Made by a program: the position numbers and the translations under genes. A stretch of DNA of 64,000 nucleotides, from the NCBI GenBank assembly GCA_038250235.1, contig JBBSCO010000008.1, positions 4,831 through 68,830 on the forward strand, written 5' to 3'. The stretch is from JAAUTS01 sp038250235. Its GTDB lineage: Bacteria > Verrucomicrobiota > Verrucomicrobiia > Methylacidiphilales > JAAUTS01. This document shows positions 60,230 to 64,000 of the stretch, piece after piece; position 1 is the first letter of the stretch, and every line of letters starts with the position of its first letter. The notes under the pieces were generated by a model. That model did no database searches. It was not told the origin of the DNA and saw only the letters and a list, made by a program, of their open reading frames with translations.

Positions 60230-60685
60230 TCACTTCTGCTTGCACTCCCCATCACACTGACACAACCATCGCCCACTATCGCAGGACTCCAGCTCCTGCT
60301 TGAGATCCTCATCCGAAGCCTTCACTCCTTTTCCCAGCAAGGTGGAAATCGCCAGACGATTCCGCGCCACAGTCTCATAGGCCTTGCGCGCAAAGGGCCG
60401 CAGCAACGGATGACTCAGGCGGGCCGACAGCTCGCGATACTCCTTCAACGCATACAGGCACATGATCCAGGCATCCGAGCCCTGGTAAACCGATCCGTCA
60501 TCGCCTAGGACCAGCAGCTGTTCCACCAGGCGATACTGTTGGAGGGTCGGGAAGCGCTCTTCCAACCCGGGCGTCTGCAGGGCAATTAATTCCAGCTCAA
60601 GAAAAGCGGGCTGCTGCTGCAACCATTCACTGCACTCACGGCAGATCCCGCACCCAGCATCGTAAAAAACTGTCAGTTTTTTCAT
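60230..60685 (-). CDS. DCC (DUF393) thiol-disulfide oxidoreductase-like protein
   Basis: 151 aa. It begins KKLTVFYDAGCGICRECSEW, where YDAGCGIC is the DCC family motif with two redox-capable Cys. DAWIMCLYALKEYRELSARL is the second family block. The C-terminus holds a further cluster of Cys (CDSGRWLCQCDGECKQK) not typical of the family and possibly metal binding. Enzymatic role unproven. Located downstream of the operator-controlled membrane gene. Confidence 0.85.
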   Translation of the reverse strand: MKKLTVFYDAGCGICRECSEWLQQQPAFLELELIALQTPGLEERFPTLQQYRLVEQLLVLGDDGSVYQGSDAWIMCLYALKEYRELSARLSHPLLRPFARKAYETVARNRLAISTLLGKGVKASDEDLKQELESCDSGRWLCQCDGECKQK

Positions 60686-60701
60686 CGTTTCTCCTTTTTT
60701 T

Positions 60702-60733
60702 GGAGGGCCCAGTTCCGTCTGGGCCGTTCCCCA
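60702..60733 (+). repeat. REP-like half element, second copy
   Basis: GGAGGGCCCAGTTCCGTCTG followed by GGCCGTTCCCCA, matching 60140-60171 at all but two positions. It lies between the DCC gene and the upstream membrane-protein gene. Confidence 0.5.
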
Positions 60734-60778
60734 ATGTCTTCTTGAATAAGTATTTTAAGTTTTAAGGGTTTAATCATT

Positions 60779-61159
60779 TCACGCTGACGAAGGCAGCGGA
60801 GGAGGCAAATTCCTCAGCATCGCTTTCCGGCGCATCCTCGAAAACACGTAAAGGTTGAAAAAATGCATCGCCCCCAGCACCAGGAGCACCGTTCCAATTT
60901 TGCCGCTAAGGATCTCGAAGCTCACCTGCACCGTACGGATGCTTTCGCTGGTTTTCAGGACGAAACTGATGAACCCGATGTTGATGAGGTAAAAACCCAC
61001 CACCAATAGATGATTGACCGAATTGGCCAGGGCCTCATTGCCCTCGAAGGCATCCACCAGAAATACCCTTCCATTTTTATGGAGGGTATAGGCCACCCAA
61101 ATGGTAAGGCCCAGGCTCAACACCAGATAACTCACATAGGTCCATACAACTGCATTCAT
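60779..61159 (-). CDS. Small membrane protein under predicted GbsR-type control
   Basis: 126 aa with three predicted TM segments (VVWTYVSYLVLSLGLTIWVA, VGFYLINIGFISFVL, IGTVLLVLGAMHFFNLYV) and a basic C-terminus. No family recognised. AAGGA upstream of ATG 61159 fits a ribosome-binding site. A TATAAT box and an operator like that of the regulator lie within 45 nt upstream, so it is probably a direct target of the regulator gene next to it. Confidence 0.75.
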   Translation of the reverse strand: MNAVVWTYVSYLVLSLGLTIWVAYTLHKNGRVFLVDAFEGNEALANSVNHLLVVGFYLINIGFISFVLKTSESIRTVQVSFEILSGKIGTVLLVLGAMHFFNLYVFSRMRRKAMLRNLPPPLPSSA

Positions 61160-61175
61160 CGTTATTCCTTTCGTT

Positions 61176-61200
61176 ATTATATTTTCAGTAAAAATTGAAA
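61176..61200 (-). promoter_or_regulatory. Operator and -10 box in front of the small membrane-protein gene
   Basis: TTTTCAGTAAAAATTGAAA (61182-61200) keeps both half-sites TTTTCAGTAA and ATTGAAA of the palindrome found at the regulator promoter. On the minus strand it overlaps or abuts a perfect -10 box TATAAT (61181-61176), 17 nt before the ATG. A bound repressor would block this promoter. Confidence 0.55.
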
Positions 61201-61217
61201 GTTATATTCAAAAAAAA

Positions 61218-61742
61218 TCATTTGATCATCCTCAGGGCCAAAGGCATCAGTTGACTCTCCGAGCCATTGGCCACTTTCTCCATCACCTTATTGGCCACAG
61301 ACACAAAATCGCTCAGTGCCGCAATCTGCTTCTGGAACACTTCTGCTTCTTCGCCCTTGAGACCTTTGGTCGCCTGACGGCATTTCACCAGAACCTCCAG
61401 CGCAGGATCAATTTCCCGGCGCTTCCGCTCCCGCACGATGATACAGAACATCTTCCAGACATCTTTTTCCGATTCGAAATATTCCTTCCGCTCCCCCTTA
61501 CGGATCACACTCCGGACGAGCCCCCAGCCCACCAGTTCGCGCAGGTTGCTGTGCGCATTGCCCCGGCTGATCTTCAGTTCCTCCATCACCTCGTCCGTGG
61601 TCAAAGGCTTCGGGGTCACCATGAGCAGCGCGTGAATCTGAGCCATGGTTCGATTAATCCCCCAGGCAGAGCCGATCGCCCCCCACTGGGTGACAAAAAC
61701 ATCCTTGGCCTCGATCAGTGCGGTTTTAGTGTCCTCTGCCAT
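61218..61742 (-). CDS. GbsR/MarR-type transcriptional regulator
   Basis: 174 aa. N-terminal winged helix-turn-helix (PLTTDEVMEELKISRGNAHS then NLRELVGWGLVRSVI and a wing with RKGERKEYFESE), followed by a C-terminal helical dimerisation region. This is the pattern of the GbsR / choline-betaine repressor branch of MarR. Likely autoregulated: the promoter and a 26-bp palindrome sit directly before its ATG. The probable targets are itself and the membrane gene at 60779-61159. The inducer is unknown. Confidence 0.88.
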   Translation of the reverse strand: MAEDTKTALIEAKDVFVTQWGAIGSAWGINRTMAQIHALLMVTPKPLTTDEVMEELKISRGNAHSNLRELVGWGLVRSVIRKGERKEYFESEKDVWKMFCIIVRERKRREIDPALEVLVKCRQATKGLKGEEAEVFQKQIAALSDFVSVANKVMEKVANGSESQLMPLALRMIK

Positions 61743-61745
61743 ATT

Positions 61746-61783
61746 GTATTTTCAATAATTACTGAAAATACTGACTTTGTCAA
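61746..61783 (-). promoter_or_regulatory. Autoregulated promoter with 26-bp palindromic operator
   Basis: Minus-strand TTGACA (61783-61778) is followed by a 16-nt spacer and TAATTA (61761-61756). A palindrome spans 61746-61771 with arms GTATTTTCA and TGAAAATAC around TAATTA and only one mismatched pair. The -10 box lies inside the palindrome. The ATG is only 4 nt beyond it, so the mRNA should have a very short or no leader. Confidence 0.65.
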
Positions 61784-62107
61784 GGCCTATTGCAAATGCC
61801 CACCGCAACTTGTCTGCGACCACTACAAGCCTGATTAATGCTTCAATCCAAAATGGAACTTATACGCCAGAAAACCAACGTTTCCTTTTCTCTTTAACAA
61901 AATCCTCCCATCTCAACTCCTAAATCAAAAATACTTCATGATCTCTTTGTAAAAAGTCATTACTTCTGACCCTTCGCGTTCCGTTGCGATCTTCCTGTTA
62001 ATAATCCCCCGTTTCCCCGTTTCCAACGCCCTTAATCACAATATTTTAACATTTTTTGGCAAAAAGACCTTTCCTCGCCCCTTCCCCTTGTGTACGTTTT
62101 TGCACTT
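61784..62107. repeat. Intergenic region with degenerate repeat copy
   Basis: No gene. A degenerate member of the GCGTCTTTGCGTTAA repeat family occupies about 61933-62010 (TACTTCATGATCTCTTTGTA, then CTTCGCGTTCCGTTGCG and GTTAATAATCCCC). The last ~100 bp must hold the promoter of the aminotransferase gene, but no convincing boxes were seen. Confidence 0.5.
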
Positions 62108-63265
62108 ATGGAAATCTCAGAACGTGTAGAAAAGTTGTCGCCCTCCCTGACCTTGGCCGTGGACGCCAAGGCCAAAGCCCTCAAAGCCGAAGGCGTGGAT
62201 ATCATTGCCTTTGCTGCCGGAGAGCCCGATTTCGATACCCCCGAGCACATCAAAGCTGCCGCCATGGGTTCTCTCGATGCCGGCTTCACCAAGTATACCC
62301 CCGCCGCCGGTATCCCCGAATTGCGCAGCGCCATCAGCGAAAAACTGAAAGCCGACAACAATCTCGACTACGAGGCCTCCCAGATCATCGTCACCTGCGG
62401 TGCCAAACACGCCTGCTACAACGCCCTCCTCGCCACCATCAACCCCGGCGACGAAGTCCTCATCCCAGCCCCTTACTGGACCAGTTACCCTGAAATGGTG
62501 AAACTCGTCGGCGGCGAACCCATCATTGTCCCCACCACGGCCGAGAGCGGTTACAAAATCACTCCCGGACAGTTCCTGGAATACATGAGCCCCCTGACCA
62601 AGATGCTCATCCTGAACACCCCCGGCAACCCCACCGGCACCGTTTACAACGAAAACGAACTCGCCGCTCTGGCCGATGTCGCTCTCGACGAAGACATGCT
62701 CATCCTCTCGGACGAAATCTACGAGAAGCTCGTCTATGACGGAGCCAAGCACGTCTCCATCGCCAGCTTCAGCAAGGACATCTACGACAAGGTCCTCACG
62801 ATCAATGGATTCAGCAAGCCCTACTCCATGACCGGATGGCGCCTCGGCTACGTCGCGGCTCCGAAGAACATCGCGGCCAAGATCGATTCCCTCCAGAGCC
62901 ACTCGACCTCGAACGCAACCTCCTTCGCCCAGAAAGGCGCTCTTGCCGCTTACAAGGGACCCCAGGACTGCGTGGAAGAAATGCTGGCCGAATACACCAA
63001 ACGCCGCGCCCGCGTCTGCGAAATCCTCGATGGCATCACCAACCTCAGTTATGTCAAACCTATGGGAGCTTTTTACTTCCTGGTTGATATCTCCGAAACC
63101 GGCATGACCTCGACGAAGTTCGCAGAAGACCTGCTCTCCGAAGAAAAAGTTGCCGTTGTTCCCGGTCTAGCCTTCGGTGATGACAAGACCATCCGCATCT
63201 CCTACGCCACGAGCATGGAGAACATTGAAAAAGGACTACAGCGCCTCAAGAAATTCGTTTCCTGA
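62108..63265 (+). CDS. Pyridoxal-phosphate aminotransferase (aspartate aminotransferase type I-beta)
   Basis: 385 aa, fold-type I class I aminotransferase, probably AspB-like. It interconverts aspartate plus 2-oxoglutarate with oxaloacetate plus glutamate. Motifs are FAAGEPDFDTPEHIKAAAM, TKYTPAAGIPELRSAI, NTPGNPTGTVYNENEL, DEIYEKLVYDG and the PLP lysine in FSKPYSMTGWRLGYVAAP. The C-terminal Arg that binds the substrate carboxylate is in TIRISYATSMENIEKGL. ATG 62108 matches the family start (MEISERVEKLSPSLTLAVDA). A clear terminator follows. Confidence 0.93.
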   Translation: MEISERVEKLSPSLTLAVDAKAKALKAEGVDIIAFAAGEPDFDTPEHIKAAAMGSLDAGFTKYTPAAGIPELRSAISEKLKADNNLDYEASQIIVTCGAKHACYNALLATINPGDEVLIPAPYWTSYPEMVKLVGGEPIIVPTTAESGYKITPGQFLEYMSPLTKMLILNTPGNPTGTVYNENELAALADVALDEDMLILSDEIYEKLVYDGAKHVSIASFSKDIYDKVLTINGFSKPYSMTGWRLGYVAAPKNIAAKIDSLQSHSTSNATSFAQKGALAAYKGPQDCVEEMLAEYTKRRARVCEILDGITNLSYVKPMGAFYFLVDISETGMTSTKFAEDLLSEEKVAVVPGLAFGDDKTIRISYATSMENIEKGLQRLKKFVS

Positions 63266-63280
63266 TCCGTTTCATCCTGC

Positions 63281-63311
63281 AAAAACCCCGCCCTTCAAGG
63301 CGGGGTTTTTT
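63281..63311 (+). terminator. Rho-independent terminator of the aminotransferase gene
   Basis: CCCCGCC (63286-63292) pairs with GGCGGGG (63299-63305) around a 6-nt loop, with five A before and six T after. It lies 16 nt past the stop codon. Confidence 0.9.
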
Positions 63312-63319
63312 ATTTAAAA

Positions 63320-64000
63320 AGGCCTTGGGAAATTAACGCAAACGGTTTAAGTCGCTAAGACGCTATAAAAAAAGCCTATCTTGTTAATTCCAAAAAAAAT
63401 CCTGATTAGTCTTATATCCCTTGCTTCCTTCGGACTATCAAAATCGGCGTATAATTGCCTCATCAGTGTTGCACCTTTGCGTCTTTAACCCGTTGCGCTC
63501 TTTGCGTTAAAAAACTCCCTGTAAAAATATCCATTTTATCCGCGAAATCCGCTTGCCCCATTACCTTAGCCGGGGTGGTTAAAAAATATTCCACTTCCTA
63601 CTTGCGTCTTAAACCCTTTGCATCTTTGCGTTAAAAATTCCCTGTCTTAAATGAAAATCACGATCTCCAACCTCGTCACCTCTTTCAACACCCTGAAACA
63701 ACAAGCGAGGAAAAACTTTAACGCAAAGACGCAAAGAGTTTAAGTCGCTCTAAAACAAAATCTTTTTTCATATTAACTCTCAAAACACACAAATCCCGCT
63801 TGCGTCTTAAACCCTTTGCGTCTTTGCGTTAAAATCCCCATTCCCTCTTTATAAAAAACGTTCCCCATAAACTCCTTGTAAAAAAATCCTCCCTACTTCG
63901 CGTCTTAAACCCTTTGCGTCTTTGCGTTAAAATCCCCATTCCCTCTTTATAAAAAACGTTCCCCATAAACTCCTTGTAAAAAAATTCCTTCCTACTTCGC
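63320..64000. repeat. Field of GCGTCTTTGCGTTAA repeats with a 98-bp tandem duplication
   Basis: No coding sequence in the last ~680 bp. Copies of the core appear at ~63340 (inverted), 63473, 63604, 63719 (inverted), 63803 and 63901, usually as GCGTCTTAAACCCTTTGCGT then CTTTGCGTTAAAA. The units 63803-63900 and 63901-64000 are nearly identical, so the period is 98 bp; the second runs off the window. The sub-motif CGTATAATTGCCTC recurs from the copy near 36330. Confidence 0.8.

Noticed and set aside
63320..64000. CRISPR array
   Set aside because: The repeats vary in spacing and orientation, contain no unique uniform spacers, and no cas gene is present.

Overview
The window is a contiguous chromosomal segment of moderate GC content (roughly half G+C by eye) from a Gram-negative-type bacterium. 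The likely source is the Verrucomicrobiota / PVC group. This is an inference from the fused str-S10-spc-alpha ribosomal cluster lacking rpmD and tuf, from zinc-free forms of S4, S14 and L36, from long Ala/Lys-rich tails on ribosomal proteins, and from outer-membrane-type genes (LptF/G-like permease, lipoprotein) beside a pyruvate:ferredoxin oxidoreductase. No 16S rRNA is present, so the lineage is not proven. No phage, CRISPR array or complete insertion sequence was seen.

Region 1 (about 0.1-19.0 kb, minus strand) is one very long ribosomal super-operon: rpsL-rpsG-fusA-rpsJ-rplC-rplD-rplW-rplB-rpsS-[secreted coiled-coil protein]-rplV-rpsC-rplP-rpmC-rpsQ-rplN-rplX-rplE-rpsN-rpsH-rplF-rplR-rpsE-rplO-secY-map-infA-rpmJ-rpsM-rpsK-rpsD-rpoA-rplQ. 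It ends at a strong terminator and is preceded by an attenuator-like hairpin. The surprise is a non-ribosomal gene with a signal peptide and coiled coil (12026-12733), packed with 2-5 nt gaps between rpsS and rplV. Region 2 (19.0-29.5 kb, plus strand) begins with a decayed receiver-domain fragment and continues with a chemosensory operon: two receiver proteins with PATAN/DUF4388-like C-termini, CheW, a transmembrane chemoreceptor, a 1227-residue hybrid CheA with three HPt domains, and two stand-alone cyclic-nucleotide-binding proteins. No methyltransferase or methylesterase gene is present. The layout resembles Pil-Chp / Pix type systems that control type IV pili.

Region 3 (29.5-38.1 kb) holds a DUF2939 membrane protein, tRNA-Arg(CCT), a 3-methyladenine glycosylase, a minus-strand operon gmhA-like-ffh-rpsP-khpA-trmD-rplS, an LptF/G-family permease, tRNA-Leu(TAG) and a two-gene amino-acid ABC importer. 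Region 4 (38.1-50.7 kb) holds an M16 peptidase, an HD-domain dNTPase, a damaged Wzz-like gene, a dihydroorotate-dehydrogenase-like gene overlapping nifJ (PFOR), a malectin-domain protein, mutL, parB and a CPBP protease.

Region 5 (50.7-64.0 kb) is accessory. It has a MITE-like element with about 40-bp inverted ends, a Spy-like periplasmic protein, a lone pseudopilin, a VanX-type dipeptidase, a RNase D-like exonuclease and a hybrid histidine kinase split by a nine-A homopolymer. It then has a long same-strand run of lipoprotein, sugar-binding-like, DUF2071-like, MBOAT-like, small membrane and DCC proteins. That run is headed by a GbsR/MarR-type repressor, with matching operator palindromes at its own promoter and in front of the next gene. 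An aspartate aminotransferase closes the gene content. The last 0.7 kb is a repeat field of the GCGTCTTTGCGTTAA family, which is also scattered in three other intergenic gaps.
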